Positions 35,896-49,657 of a stretch of 64,000 nt of DNA are shown one piece after another. Made by a program: the position numbers and the translations under genes. The notes beneath the pieces were generated by a model. It ran no database searches. It was not told the DNA's origin and saw nothing but the letters and a program-made list of their open reading frames with translations. The stretch is from positions 20,516,488 through 20,580,487 of the forward strand of contig CM037474.1 of assembly GCA_021014325.1 (NCBI GenBank), given 5' to 3'. The number at the start of each line of letters is the position of its first letter. Within the stretch, counting starts at the first letter, position 1. This stretch comes from Plazaster borealis (taxonomy: Eukaryota; Echinodermata; Asteroidea; Forcipulatida; Labidiasteridae).

Positions 35896-36226
35896 TTAAG
35901 AGCAAAACTTAGTTAAACAGCTTTTACTTTTATTTGGTAACTGCCTTAACATGACGTTGTATTTTTACTTGTACAGATCAGAGAGTGGCATAGATACGTT
36001 ATTGGTCTCGGGCTTTGGACGTGTCAAAACTTTATCGTTGTCAGACCAAGTTACAGCTATATAACCAGTTGTGCTTTTTTATATGAATCTTAAAAAATGA
36101 TTTGCTTTCGTTCTCTCAGTTAGGAGTTAGATGATGTAATTAGAATCAAACTCGCTTGAAAACAGTTAATACGGAGAGTATGTTTAGGGAAGAACATTAC
36201 CTTTGGACAACAAGACCTATATTTAA

Positions 36227-36615
36227 AGGGATTGTATACGTTTGGTAGTTGGAACCCACTATTTGTTTCAATCCTATACAGTTGTAGATATATACCATAC
36301 AACTAACCTGTGAAAATTTCATTTCAAAAGGTGGTAGTGTTTTTGAGACATTACCAAAACTGGAGCGGTTATGTCCCGTGCAGGAAGAATAATCTGCAAT
36401 GGAATACAAAATCTGAGAAACGTTACTGCAGTAACGCTTCTCAGATTCAAATTTTGGGGATAAAAAGTGATATATTTTTCCATAACCGCAGTACTTCGAA
36501 GTGAAAAGTTCCTCAAAATGCATTATACTATCCAAAGTTGCTGTATACTTCTTACCAAGTAAGTTTTTATTGCCATTAATTTTCAAAGTCATTACCAAAC
36601 GGTAATTACAGACCC
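36227..36615. mobile_element. TTAA-flanked MITE (AGGGATTGTATACG ends), copy 1 of 2
   Basis: TTAA flanks on both sides; AGGGATTGTATACGTTTGGT against ACCAAACGGTAATTACAGAC. The interior matches the element at 53376-53762 over most of its length, which is why two 'conserved' open frames appear in the two copies. These are not genes. Confidence 0.8.
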
Positions 36616-37675
36616 TTAAAAAAATAAAAAATACTCTACCAACATTCTTGGTTATTTTGCAGCAGATTGTGTCAAGATATAACCTAGACCAAGTTTTAAT
36701 GACGTTCGGAAAAGGAAGAATGGAAATGAAACATAGTTAGTCATGGACTAAATTACCAAACTAACAATAAAACCCAAACAGCCCCAATTACAGGCTTCAG
36801 TTACTTAAAAGCGAATCATGAGTTTTGCTGGTAACAAATATGAAGCATTCTGTGAGTATTTAAATTGTACAACTTACCAGACACCCAGGGGGTCGTAACA
36901 GCGTCTGTGGTTCACATGGTGCCAAGGTTGCTTATAAGTTTTATGTTCCGAAACTACTTTTTTAACTACCACTCGAGGTTAAGTTCACTAACCTGTTTAG
37001 TACGCCGGCCTCGGATGAAGTTTTGTGAAGTTGTAGTTTTGGTGCAAGACTATATGAAGTTGAATGTATTGACCATCGAGGGAGTGGGGCACTACTTTTT
37101 ACATATTGTAACCGAGCATTCATGAGTGTTAACTGCCAAAATGGTGAGTTGATCGCGATAAAGTGAAGGGCGCGTCATTCCAAAGATAACAAACACACCG
37201 GGTTAATGGATAAATGAAGAACCAGTCCTTACTGGTGTGTTGCATTTGCTCAAAATGTTGGATTATATTAGAAAAATCATAAACCAATATTGATTTTTAG
37301 TCCCAAATGTTGGTGTTCACATGTTTGTGAGCGGGGTGGGGGGGGGGGTAATCTGCCAAACCTTTTTGTACACAAATATGAGTAAACATTTTAGTCTGTT
37401 TGGGAGACACAATGTAATTTATTATTACATGTAGGAAATTAGAAAAATAATATAATATTTATAATTTAAGTATAATCTCTCTTTTGTGCATTATTTGCTG
37501 AACAATATGACAAAAATAGAGTAACTTTCTAAACAAGAGTAAAGATAGACGCATATGCAAAGTTAGTTCAAAGGTAGACCTAAATAATCCAAAATATGTT
37601 GGCTCTCATTATTTATGCTCAATACACGGATTCGATTGGCCTCTTAAGAGCTCTGGTAACCGTGCACCGGGCACG

Positions 37676-37739
37676 CTCGGTGGTCTAGTGGTGATATATC
37701 TGCTCTAGAATGGCCGTTGGTTCGAGTCTCATCACCGAG
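37676..37739 (+). mobile_element. tRNA-like SINE head
   Basis: CTCGGTG and CACCGAG pair as an acceptor stem, and GGTTCGAGTCT resembles a pol III B box. The anticodon arm is not regular, so this is a tRNA-derived repeat. An inverted GTGCACCGGG/GTGCACGGTG pair flanks it. Confidence 0.5.
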
Positions 37740-38142
37740 TAGCCAGAGGATCAGACCCCACCCCGCAAGAATCGAGAAAGTGCACGGTGCTGACGGTATG
37801 ATAACAATAACAACCCAAACATGATGAAAATAAGATTAGTAAAACAAAGGTGAGTTTAAGGTATTGTTCCGACAATTCTTTAGAAACAAAATTGCGAAAG
37901 TTTCAAGAGGAAAACAGGGTGAGCTTATAATCTTGACCCGACAGATCTATAGAAAGTGATATTAAATAGTTTTACACGAGACAAAGTGTGGAAGATCACG
38001 CGGGAGGCACATGATACAAGAAGTGGTTATCAATTATTCCATGATAACAAAAGAAAGTTCCATCAATTAATCAGGTTATCAGAAGTGCCAAGGTATTATA
38101 TAAAAAAAGGAACAAAAAGTTTCTCCATAGCTGTGAATGTAT

Positions 38143-38251
38143 CAGCCATAATTAACTAATTACTATATAAGCTAATTATTGTCGAAAGAAGTTAAGAAAA
38201 CTAACTAATTACTATATAAGCTAATTATTGTCGAAAGAAGTTAAGAAAACA
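38143..38251. repeat. 48-bp direct tandem duplication
   Basis: AACTAATTACTATATAAGCT through GAAGTTAAGAAAAC occurs twice back to back without change, indicating a recent duplication. Confidence 0.9.
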
Positions 38252-40884
38252 TTTGCTACAAATTACACAACTATGGGCATGTCTGGCAAATATTGATATT
38301 CTACATTATTGTCAATAACTCCCAAGTAATTATTTATTTAATTGAAAGGTCTTTTACCAGACAATTAAAACGCATCTGTGACTTTGTTTATCTTATAGTC
38401 GCCCCGCAGCGAAATAATTTATGTTTGTCAATTAGATACCATTTCATTTGCTGATCACAATAGTGATCATTAATGCTTTCTAGTTTTAACTATTGCAGAT
38501 TTTAATCTGTTATCAGCGGCTGGTCCACTGTGAGATGTGTCGAGGGGAACGCTGAGTGGCAGAGGGTGGTAGCTGTGTCCAAACTCCACAATAAAAAAGC
38601 CTTTTGTCAAGGTTGATTGCCACCATCAATTATGACAATTTATGGTATAGATGCACTGGTATAGATGCAACTTCTATCAAAAGTGCATTATGAGAAAAAA
38701 TACATCTGTTTGTTTGACACATATTTATTGGAGCAGATTAAGCAGAAGTGATTGTATATGACACAAAGTACAGCTAAGTGGGGTACCAGCCAAAAGTAGT
38801 GCACAAAATATAGTGTTTACACTAAGTAATTTTCGAAAGTACAAGTTGTTGCTAAGCTTGTTTTTTGATTGTAGTTTTTTTCCCGACGCAGCTTTGACTA
38901 AAATTCCTAAAACTGGTGAAATACTCTTAGCACCTAAACAGTGTCGTTTAGCAGGAAATGGATTCCATACCATCACAACGTGGATACACTGTACGACTGT
39001 TGCCCTGGTCATTTTGTGTATCCTAATAATGAACTATGCTATAAAATGGTTTCTGCTTATTAATGTTGGGCCCTTTATGAGAAGGTTGGCCACCTATATA
39101 AGCCTTGACCAAGGCGTTGGAGTTTTGTTTTCATGTTTGTTTCTTTACGCCGCGCTACCCGCCTGAGCTAGCTTTGTGCATGTTTATGTCCTGCTGCACT
39201 GTACAGCATGCGGGTGTGCGCTCGTGACTTTGAGCTTATGCGGACAGTAATACGAGTTCGGATGACCTATACGGGCCAGTACGGTCGTCGTACGGTTAAC
39301 ACTGGATTTGGAAACCGCGACCACCTTGAGCAAGACTAATTGCCGACCGGCAAGGTCCATTGCTATTTTCCACTCCTAAAAACTAACCCGCACTTTCCAG
39401 TAATCGGAGTCGATTTTGAGGATCTAAACCTCACTAAGTTTTCAATTAGCAGAAGCCCTTATTCATCTGCTTCCCCGTTATTTCAACAGCAACATCATTA
39501 CTTGTTTTAATTGAAAACCATAAAATGTACCAGAACAATGGAAGGCTGGTTGGCGCCAATGTGGAAAACAAGACAGCTGCTAATTATATTTTTATTTCCC
39601 TTATCAATCACTAACTGAACTTTAAAGACAATAAAAAACATATGCAATATTTTTCAATTATTGATTTGATTATCTCTTTAGATATTGTTTTCTTTAATTA
39701 GCTGTTAATTTATTTAGGTAATTGTAGTTATTGAGTAACAACCTCACCTGTACTAATGTCTTGCTTGCCTGCTGAGTAAATCAATTTCAACTCGCTTACC
39801 CTCTTACTTAATCTAAATCACTTTCTCGCTCAAGAGTTTTGGTGGTTAATGAACATTAATTGTTAGATTGAATACAGAAAATAAATGTGAAACTTGTTTA
39901 CTATTGCTACAAATATATAAAGGCTCATAGATTGGTAAGTACTCCAAAACGTAATGACAATACAAGTTTACTTGGTGAGAAGCACTGCAGCTGTTGACAG
40001 TATAAACTACTTTTTAGAAAGGATTCCCTTCGAAGTAAGGTTAGGATAATTTTTCACCCCCAAACTTTTTCTCCGCTTTTTTAGGGTTGGTGTCCGTTCG
40101 CGAATGTTGCAGCCAGAGACGCGGTTGGTACCCGCTGTCACCTCGCTAAGCATGGATGGATACAATGTTCTTGTGAAAATACCGTGACAGTTTTTTTTAT
40201 TCTGTTTTCTCATCAAGTAGACACCGTATTCAGCTGGAACTTTCACATGTGATTTTTATTGTATCTTTATTGATAATGTTGCCTACAAACCAGCATTGCG
40301 TTGACAAAAACCAATCTATGCCCCCACCTTTTAAGCACTTGGATGGATGTATTTTAAATGACATAATTTTTTTAATTAAGAAGTATTTAATTTTAATAAG
40401 TAAACACAATACCCCTTTTCGTTTGTGTTTTAATTAACTGAAGTTAAAACAATATTAACTCCGTAATAGATTGTTTGTTTTATTACCGTGGTGCTGAACT
40501 GTATTGCAATTAACATTTGTTAATTAATAGGCCCAGACATTTTAGTTCCAATAGTCATGTTGATTTAGATGGGCGGATAGAATTGTGCAAAGACAAGGTT
40601 GTTTTTTCCCGACTAATTATCATTTAAAAACATGATTTTAATCTGCAAATTTACATGAGATGTGTTTGATTTGCATGATGACTGGAGCCCAGTTATGATA
40701 CTATCTTTGTCCAAGTCGGTTGAGCTATTTCCCGGTAAAATGTCCCGCGCTGAACTCAACTGAGTTCGGCGTGTACTTTGCCACACATCCCCGCCGGTCC
40801 CTGGATATTTTTGAAGAACTTTCCGTATAGTGTTTAATAATGTCTACAGCTAAGTATATATACATTTGAAAAAGTAAACCCATA

Positions 40885-40986
40885 GGGGTCGGAACGAAAC
40901 TCATTTTCTAGGCATCTGTTCATTTGTGCCATGGCTTAGGCCATACGGGGCTAAAATGTACCTTCTCATCCCGTTCCGACCCCCAG
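40885..40986. mobile_element. Short hairpin element with GGGGTCGGAACG ends
   Basis: GGGGTCGGAACG at the left pairs with CGTTCCGACCCC at the right, about 100 bp apart. It abuts the TTAA element that follows. Confidence 0.55.
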
Positions 40987-40991
40987 GTTAA

Positions 40992-41342
40992 AGGGACACG
41001 TTGCCTTGGATCGGACGAGTTGGTCAACAAAAAAGCGTTTGTAACCGTTTATTATAAAATGCATATGGTTAGAAAGACGTTGTAAAAGTAGAATACAATG
41101 ATCCACACAAATAAGCCTCGAAATAGCGTCGTCCATTTTGTGGAGTCAACATTTTGACTCCACAAAATGGCCGACCGCGTTTGTTCACGATGTAGAAGGA
41201 AAACCACGCAATTTCGAGGCATATTTGTGTGGATCATTGTATTTTACTTTTATAACGTCTTTCTAACCATATGCAGTTTATAACAAACGGTTACAAATGC
41301 TTTTGATAGACCAACTCGCCCGATCCAAGGCAACGTATCCCG
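40992..41342. mobile_element. TTAA-flanked foldback element, nearly full-length palindrome
   Basis: TTAA lies on both sides. The ends GGGACACGTTGCCTTGGATC and GATCCAAGGCAACGTATCCC are inverted copies, and the arms stay paired to the centre (CAACATTTTGACTCCAC). The inner arm (CCACGCAATTTCGAGGCATA) matches the element at 1295-1752. Confidence 0.85.
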
Positions 41343-41370
41343 TTAACTGATGGAGATTACGATTCTGACA

Positions 41371-41440
41371 GGTTCTCCAGAAAAACGCCAGTCAAATTTG
41401 AGTAATTATCGGCCAATTATTGCACTAAATAATCGACAGC
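41371..41440 (+). mobile_element. Possible reverse-transcriptase scrap
   Basis: The residues SNLSNYRPIIALNN resemble the NYRPI block of non-LTR reverse transcriptases. Nothing before or after continues the domain, so this is a tiny fragment at best. Confidence 0.3.
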
Positions 41441-41771
41441 GATCGAGCACTGTATACGGTTGTGATACGTCGGCTCGTTACATTTTGTTTGAAATATCTA
41501 CGCACGTGCACCATGTGATCCAACTTCGCCAATCACAGGTCATAGGTGTGCGACGATCAAAACAAACATGGCGGTGCCCATGCCCATGTACTAAGAATAG
41601 GGCTCGATCACAACAACCTTCTTGCAACTTTGGTTTAAAAAGATCGTTTACATTATCCATGGAGCCTCCATGCATTATCATCGTGTGTTCGTACGTGTGT
41701 ACGTGTTGTGATAATGCGCATTGTACATCCTGAACAAGATGCTCATCAGCCCATCCCAGCAGTCTTGGATG

Positions 41772-41918
41772 AGGCCGTGTCCTAATTGGCAGCTACAGCT
41801 ACTGCTACGGCTAGATTTCCGCGTCATCATGCATTGAAGTATATATGACGTCCTTAGCAACACACCTTAGCAACAGCCGTAGCCGTAGCTGTAGCAGCCA
41901 ATTCGGATGCGGCCTGAG
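41772..41918. mobile_element. Palindromic MITE with GGCCGTGTCCTAATTGG ends
   Basis: GGCCGTGTCCTAATTGGCAG and CTACAGCTACTGCTACGGCT pair with AGCCGTAGCTGTAGCAGCCA and ATTCGGATGCGGCC. About 146 bp long. Confidence 0.75.
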
Positions 41919-43446
41919 AGTGGTATGGGCCGAACAAACCAATAATGCTACCTTCTTTTGAGCTGTAGCCGAAGGTACCTTGTTCACTTCGTTTGATGTT
42001 TATACGCGTGGGAGCACAAGTTCATGGGTTTGAGGCATTGCATGGTGAGGTATCAATATATATTTGGTTTGCGGTAACACCATGTGTATATCTACTTGCT
42101 AGGTAGATTTTGTTCTTTGAGAACTTGTCTTGCTTTTTATTATACTGCCGCAGAGAGTAGAATATTCGGATTTCGGGAGACTTCTCAGTTCTGAAAAGAA
42201 CCGTCATGCGAGCTACTATAAAACCTGGGCGGGAGGTAGGAAATCGGGCGGGACTACTTTCGCTATGTGGATCGGGGGGACTTCTCGTTAATAACTACAC
42301 TGCCGCGGAGTGAGTTCATGTCAACACGCCCGTGCAGTTGACGGTACTCGAGCTGGAATGGGCAAAATTGATGACGTCATTAGGTAACAGCACAAACCTT
42401 TCGTGCTCACGTTCAACTTTTTTCTCACCTGTGAAGCTAAGCCTCCCTATTGGTGAATGTTTGACACGTGTGTTAAAGAAAGCATGTCGTAATGATACGA
42501 GGGTTTGATGAACAGATTTATATTGCATTAATTCACTAAAAGGTGATTGCACTATGCTTTTCAAATTGACAGGAAAAAATGCAGGTTTTATTGTAAGCTT
42601 TTTTCTGATTAGAAATTATTGAGCGTCTGGATTGTTTTTGTCCTTGTGCAGGGGCAAACTAACTTAACTAGCTGGTCTTATTTGGCTCAAATCAAGCGCC
42701 CTTGCATGTCTTTTTTTGGGCAACTTAAGCTACATATTTAAACACTACAACGTGATTACGTTTCAACCAATCAATATGTCAGAACACTCTTTGCCATTTA
42801 TTGAACTCCACTATAAGGTAATCCCTTGTAGCTTTCGCTACGAGATCATACAGGCTGGCGCAATGATATTGGACCTAAATGGGCGTCAATAAAAGTAGTT
42901 CCTGGACTATAATTTGACCATCCTCCGCTAGAAGGATCACAGACGCTGCCGGAGAGGTGAATGATTGGTAAGTCTCATTTTTAGTGATGCTAAAGATTGA
43001 TGTTTTTTATCCATATCTATATTCTGAGTTAATGTTAGCATGAAGTTGCACATTAGTATGTACATTACGTTTTTATGCACAAAACAGTGGGAATGTTGTC
43101 ATAATAACCTTTTTCCCTTTCCCCTTCGGGGGAATAAATATACATTTTCTTGCAAATTGAAATAAGACAAATTGATAAACTACATTAGTTACTACAGATA
43201 TTATAAATTAGCGGTTTGCCAAAAATGAAATTTCTAGCTTAGAGTACAGTTAATTTTTGAATAATATAAATGATGTTTTTCCATCGTTCATCTTCATTTC
43301 ATTATGGTAGCGTCCTAGCAGTAGAATTATGTTGAGGGCAGTCCATTTTTATTGAGAATACCAAATAATTTTGCATCATGCTCTCTATATAATATTTATA
43401 TCAAATAATTACCTTTTCCTTAGTGAGAATAGCGGCAAACCTCGTA

Positions 43447-43668
43447 CACTGCAAAAACTGGGGTGTTAAAATTGACACCATGGGTGTTGTCACATATAAA
43501 TACAAAAAAGAAACAAAATTTACACCATATGGTGTTAACAAAACACTTATTTCTGCAAAAACAATTAAAATTGTGTTATTTTAACACTCTAACTTTGATT
43601 CTCTCTTCACGGTTATCTATATGTGACAACACCCATGGTATCAATTTTAACACCCGGTTTTTTCAGTG
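43447..43668. mobile_element. Palindromic TA-flanked MITE, copy 2 of 3
   Basis: Same ends as the copy at 32405 (CACTGCAAAAACTGGGGTG). The right end carries one substitution (TTTTTTCAGTG). TA flanks. Confidence 0.85.
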
Positions 43669-44899
43669 TATAAGTTTATGGGAGTTTTTCCCCCTTATCA
43701 TTCACATACCGGTAGTTTTGTTTATTCGCAATTTTGTGTCTAGACACACGTTATAAAGATAAGGGCTTATCCGCGCAAAGTGTAGGATTTTGAGAGATGA
43801 TCTGTGTTCTGATTTAATGTGTGTAAAGTTTGATCGCTGATGATATTGACTATTTGAGATATGTTATTCAATTCTGAAAATTGGAATTAATAAGGTCATT
43901 TCAATTATGCCTTTTCTTGGGTTTGTTACAGTTCCTCAACTTGGCCGTAGTTAAATCAGTTGTTAGGCCTAAAGGCACTGAATGCGTTTGGAAATTGTCA
44001 AAGACCAGTGTTTTCACTTGGGGTATCCCAACATATGCATAAAATAACTTAAGCCTGTGAAAATTTGGGCTCAATTGGTCATGGAATTTGCAAGAAAATG
44101 ATGGAAGAAAAAACACCCTTGTTGTACAAACGTGTACGATACCTTTAACGGGTAAACAGGCGGCCATGCTTAGCTCCTTGCGATTCTCATACACATGTTG
44201 GAAGACGCGCTGCACAACTACTGATGAAAAAAAAAGTGCAAGAGATATTTTGTGAGGTCAGGAGAGAGGTGTGGAATTAAAGGAGGAACGTGGACTATTA
44301 GAAAAGACGGATGGGACAAAATAATGATTGACCAAGGCTATTGTTCTGAGGCCATTAATGAAGACTAAACGTTTGGCTAATATATTAACTACAGAAAGGT
44401 TCACACTGAAGCGGGGGCGGTGGGGGTGGGGGGGTTACTTTCAATTTAACCAGTTTCTGGTCATTATTGTATTTTTTCAACTCATTTAACTTCCATTGTT
44501 ATTAGCTCGAATGACCTTCATATGTATCGCACTCAGTGGCAAAATTGCTTCTCTATGGTACATGTACATCAACGCACACAACGCTTAACTCCTAACGACG
44601 AATAGCCTATACATGCGCGCACAGTACTCGCTAGGTGTTTTTTACAGATCCGCCTGGGGATTCTTCAGTAGATTTTTTACAGATGCATTTCACAGAATGG
44701 GTGTCCAATCAAACGAGATTGGTCAAACCAGTAAACAATACGCGTATGACCACAAGTACACAAACAAAATGTTCATGCGACCAAAAAATTGATCGGTAGA
44801 TTACATCATAGGCATGCATATCATTCGAACTACCGTCCAATATTGGCACGGCGCTAAGTTAAGCTCAAGTTATTGATGAAGTTTATATGTATTTTCGTT

Positions 44900-45182
44900 A
44901 TGGTAAGGTCCAGTGGTTAAGTGGTCAGACTGCAGGACTTGCATGCAATCACAAGTTTGTGGGTTCGAATCCAAGCTAACCGCTGATTTCACAACGACTA
45001 GAATAAGTCTAGTTACTGAATCACAACTTATTGATTTGTGCAGTTCATAATCATAGACGTTAAACCAATGTTTGTTTGAGAGAGATTGGCTGTTACCAGC
45101 TTGGCGTTGATATCCCCTTGTGGGAGCTTTGCCGAGTTCACTTGTTGGGAAGATCATCTAAACAAACAAACAAAACAAATAA
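44900..45182 (+). mobile_element. tRNA-derived SINE
   Basis: An A-box-like GTGGTTAAGTGGTCAGACTG and a B box GGTTCGAATCC at 44962-44972 head the element. About 200 bp of body follows, ending in an (AAAC)n tail. The minus-strand open frame across it is incidental. Confidence 0.65.
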
Positions 45183-46487
45183 ATTGCACATTGGTGTAGT
45201 TACGAACTTGCTGTATGCTGTGGTCGGATGTCACTAATGCCAGTAAATTTTACAAAGCATGTAGAAAGTTATACTATCATAAAAGTTGAAAAAAAACACC
45301 ATTATGATCGGTACCTTTTATACTCCATCTTCAATTTTTTTAAAGCACTTATTCAATAAATCCTTAATAAGTTTGTCTCTTCTTCAGTTAAGGTTATCCA
45401 ACAAGGAATATTAGTTAAATGCTTGCCAACAAAAAGATATAAGTAATTTCTTGAGTTGTAAAAATACTTGCTGCGTATACAGAAATGTTATTATGATCAA
45501 TATTCGAATATAAGCTCTATTCAGAAAGGATTATCATTCTGTTTTCTACTGATTAAATTCTGAGGAAAGGAACTTTTATCCACACATATCATAAATACTT
45601 GATCGGGTTAAAATTATGCTGGTCTTAAATATTCCCCAGCTTAGTGTCAAATGCATTTTCTGAAGCTAAACATTTCATTAAAAAGTACAATTAAGTTTCC
45701 GTTGAATAAAATACCAGTAGAATTTCGAGAGGTTATAACATTGGTGAATGGAACCATGATGGTATTCAAAACCAACAACAATAAGTGGTCAAGGCCGGTA
45801 TCGAGCTTAATTAGAGGATCAAAAGACCGGTTTCAACAATGAGGCGAGACATAAAACCTGGCGCATAATGATAACCAATTAAAAGTCAAACCATTGAGTG
45901 CTTTTACCTCTCTGTCACAAAATTTGATGGCTTTGCAAATGGCACATTGCGTAAAGCATTGAAACACGTTTCAGAACTATCGGTACTCTAGACCAATCCA
46001 AGTACTGGACATAGGCACTAGCCCAGAATGGACTACTCCGTTACAGTACAACGGAGACTGGCGTTCTACCAGGGCTAGGTAGGCACTGCATTGTGCCACT
46101 GTTTATTTGTTGTTAGCACCATCGGTATCATTGAGACCATTTTGCGGCGTTTGTTCGCCGAAGTTAAGACTGTACCCGTTTGACCGGACCTCTCTACTCG
46201 AATTCGGTGCCTACGTCACGAAAACGCGATACCAGGCGATATCGAAATGCAACAAATCAAGAGGCGCATATTGAAAGTGCAGTAAATTATGACATTACTC
46301 ATAAAAGTAGTAACTAGTATCAAACCATATCGTCGTGTGCCCGGAAGAAGGATGTAATGAAAGTAACCGGAGAAGGGCCGTAAGCAACTGAAGTGCAAAA
46401 TTGAGTTTCAAGAAAACTATGTGTGATGTTTAGTCGGTTTTCTGCAATTCATAGGTCGGTATGACAACAAATATATAAAAAAATAAG

Positions 46488-47060
46488 GCTTGTATTGACG
46501 ACATAAAATCTTGGTCGTTATCAAACAAATTTGCTCTAAACGATATTAAAACTGAAATCATCGTTTTCAAATCACCTTTTTACTAAAAACATGACTCCTG
46601 CTGAATGGACAGTCGGTTATTCAACCATCTCATGTAGTCAGAAACCCTGGTGTTCTTATGGATTTTCCGATGAGTATGACCGACCAAGTAACCAATATCT
46701 GCAAATCAGCTCTTCTGCAAATCAGAAAAATAGGTCAAATCCGACGCCATCTTGATGATGATTCCACTCTTCTACTTATTCATGCCTTTGTCACTTCTAT
46801 AGACTTGACTCATGCAATTCTCTTCTCACTGGACTTTCGGCTAGATAGAGAACTTTCTAAAGTTCAACGAGAGTACAAACACCTCTGCTCGCCTCGTCTC
46901 ACGCACATCACCTCGTTCTCAACAAAACACCCATCTATTACAAGAACCCCACTGGCTCCCGATCAAAATGCGTATCGCGTTTAAGTTAAATCTCCACACT
47001 TTCAAAGCTTTTCATGGCCTGTCTCCTGACTATAAATCTGATCTTCTTATGGTGTTCCAT
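46488..47060 (+). mobile_element. L2/CR1-type LINE, reverse transcriptase C-terminal part (5' fragment)
   Basis: Frames read CIDDIKSWSLSNKFALND, KTEIIVFKSP, then NPGVLMDFPMSMTDQVTNIC, LLQIRKIGQIRRHLD and FKLNLHTFKAFHGLSPDY, the usual order after the catalytic domain of L2/CR1 reverse transcriptases. Several frameshifts are present. It is interrupted near 47060 and seems to resume near 50163. Confidence 0.75.
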
Positions 47061-47084
47061 ATGTGCCACTCCTTTTGAAAAAAT

Positions 47085-47645
47085 TATTCCGTCGCATTTT
47101 TTTTTTGCGTCGCATTTTTTTTTTTTGCGTCGCATTTTTTTATTTTCCGTCGCAATTTTTTTTTTTTTGCGTCGCATTTTTTTTTTTTTCGTCGCATTTT
47201 TTTTTTTTGCGTCGCATTTTTTTTTTTGCGTCGCATTTTTTTTTTGGCGTCGCATTTTTTTTTTTTTCAGGCGCATTTTTTTTTTTTCCGTCGCATTTTT
47301 TTTTTTTCGTCGCATGTTTTTTTTTTTCGTCGCATTTTTTTTTTTCCGGCGCATTTTTTTTTTGCGTCGCATTTTTTTTTTTTCCGTCGCATTTTTTTTT
47401 TTTGCGTCGCATTTTTTTTTTTGGCGTCGCATTTTTTTTTTTGGGCGTCGCATTTTTTTTTTTCAGGCGCATATTTTTTTTTTCCGTCGCATTTTTTTTT
47501 TTTTCGTCGCATTTTTTTTTTTTGGCGTCGCATTTTTTTTTTTTCCGTCGCATTTTTTTTTTTCCGTCCCATTTTTTTTTTCCCGTCGCATTTTTTTTTT
47601 TTTTTTCAGGCACATTTTTTTTTTCAGGCAAATTTTTTTTTCTGA
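47085..47645. repeat. Poly-T satellite, unit GCGTCGCA + T(9-13)
   Basis: About 26 units of roughly 20-23 bp, each a GTCGCA-type spacer (variants CAGGCGCA, CCGGCGCA) followed by a T run. Long open frames on both strands (Phe-rich on plus, Lys-rich on minus) are artefacts of the repeat. Confidence 0.95.
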
Positions 47646-48080
47646 ATCGGTCACGTGACCGTCACATGATGTCCATGTGATGATTTTTTGGCTCCGCTAT
47701 TGCAGTTGGCGTGTGAACAATTCTATTCTTCTCCTTCAGGGTTGCGGCCATTGCTACGGAGCCCCTAAAGGGACATCAAAAAAAATAAAAAATAAAAATT
47801 ATCTCGTGCGCACGACATATTATCTCGTGCGCACGACATATTATCTCGTGCGCACGACATATTATCTCGTGCGCACGACATATTATCTCGTGCGCACGAC
47901 ATATTATTTACGTGAATATTCACGATTTGTGCCCTAATCGCAAATTTTTACGTAAATATTTACGATTTGTGCACCCAAACGCAAATATTTACGCAAATAT
48001 TTGCGATTTGTGCACCCAATCGCAAATATTTACGTGAATATTTACGTAAACATTCACGGTTTGTGCCCCAATTCATAACA

Positions 48081-48362
48081 AAGTAAGTGTACCCTTCATG
48101 TTGTGTAAAAGAAGAATTGTTATTCCATAATCTGACAGACCAAACCACTGGGCACACTTAATTTGGAGGTGGCTAATTCGGATCACTAATACCTAATTAG
48201 CCGCTAGAATACACGCCCTGTTCTTGTGTTCTAGCGGCTAATTAGGTATTAATTAGTGATCGGAATTAGCAACCTCCAAAATCGAGTGTGCCTAGTGGTG
48301 TGGTTCTGTCAGATTATGGAATAAAATGTATCTTTTATCCAACATGAAGGGTACATTTACTT
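48081..48362. repeat. Large hairpin in the core of the composite element, with an extra direct half-copy
   Basis: The arms are about 135 bp each (TAGCGGCTAATTAGGTATTA against TAATACCTAATTAGCCGCTA; CATGAAGGGTAC against GTACCCTTCATG). A third copy of one arm lies at about 48420-48565 in direct orientation. Arm sequences differ by about one base in ten. Confidence 0.8.
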
Positions 48363-49187
48363 TCGGCGAGTGCAGTCATAATAGTAAGTATTTGTGTACT
48401 AACGCATGATAGAAAATGGCGTGTATTTTAGCGGCTAATTAGGTATTAATTAGTGATGCGAATTAACCACCTCCAAAATTAAGTGCGCCCAGTGGTAGGG
48501 TATATAAGATTATGGAATAAAATTTCATTTTTTTTGCAACATGAAGGGTACATTTACTTTCAGGCGAATGCAAGTTTTTCAACAGTTGTATGTTGGTCTG
48601 TGGTGAGGTCTTAATTGTGGCGGATAATTACTCACTAATTGGTCAGCCAAGTATGCTCAGTGATCTATGTTTTTTCAGAATTCTGAAAACAATTATACTA
48701 ATAAAGAAAGATTATAAAAAAATCGCTCAAATTAAAAAGAATTAAGGGGGAGACAGAAATGTTACCGCCTTGAACTACATGGAACTACTGAATAAGCAGA
48801 ATCCGCGGATGGAAATTCTGGCCCAATACGCGGCTAGCTTCAATATTCACGGTTCACGGATGAATGGGTTTGAGACTTTGGGCACAAACCGTGAATATTA
48901 CGTAAATATTCACGTAAATATTTGCGTTTGGGTGCACAAATCGCAAATATTTACGTAAATATTGCGATTGGGGCACAAATCGTCACGTTTACGTAAATAT
49001 TCACGTGAATATTTGCGATTAGGTCACAAATCGTGAGTATTCACGTAAATATTCACGTGAACATTTGCGATTGGGGCACAAATCGTGAATATTCACGTAA
49101 ATATTTGCGAATTGGGGCAAAAACCTCGAATATTTACGTAAATATTCACATAAATATGTATGTTTGATGTCCCTTCAGGGCCACCAT

Positions 49188-49657
49188 AGTTTTGCCAGGC
49201 ATAGTTTTGAGTAAGTTAATGTAGTTTTTCTGTGTTTATTTTCTTTAACATTGTACTTGAAGTTGTAGTCAATTAGATCATCTTCCTCCATGATTAGATG
49301 GAGTTAATTACTCCGACTAGTGTAGTGCAGCATCACTAAACACATTCTTTACAACTGAGATTAGTCTCTTTGTGAAGCTCTACTTAAAGTGAAAGTAGGC
49401 AAAAACAAACAAACAAATAGTCGCAACTCCCGGGGGCCTGTAAAATCAGGGCAGGCAGAGTCGCCTCGTATACCGTGCTATAGCGTCGCCAGGCCCCCTC
49501 TACTCTGCTGCATGCACCGCACTGCACTGCACTACACTAGTCGGAGAACTCCATCTAATCATTGACTACACTGGACTACAACTTCAAGTACAATGTTAAC
49601 GAAAATAAACACAGAAAAACTACATTAACTTACTCAAAACTATGCCTGGCAAAACTT
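49188..49657. mobile_element. Foldback element inside the composite region
   Basis: AGTTTTGCCAGGCATAGTTT through GTAGTCAAT at the left is inverted at the right (ATTGACTACA through CTATGCCTGGCAAAACT). The loop is about 190 bp and has an AAACAAACAAACAAAT tract. Confidence 0.8.

Noticed and set aside
38813..39166. 117-residue plus-strand frame with hydrophobic stretches
   Set aside because: No splice partners, no family resemblance and no second copy; length is within chance for AT-rich DNA.
47014..47680. Long open frames (up to 214 residues) on both strands, Phe-rich or Lys-rich
   Set aside because: They are translations of the poly-T satellite in all frames, with no start context or splice sites.
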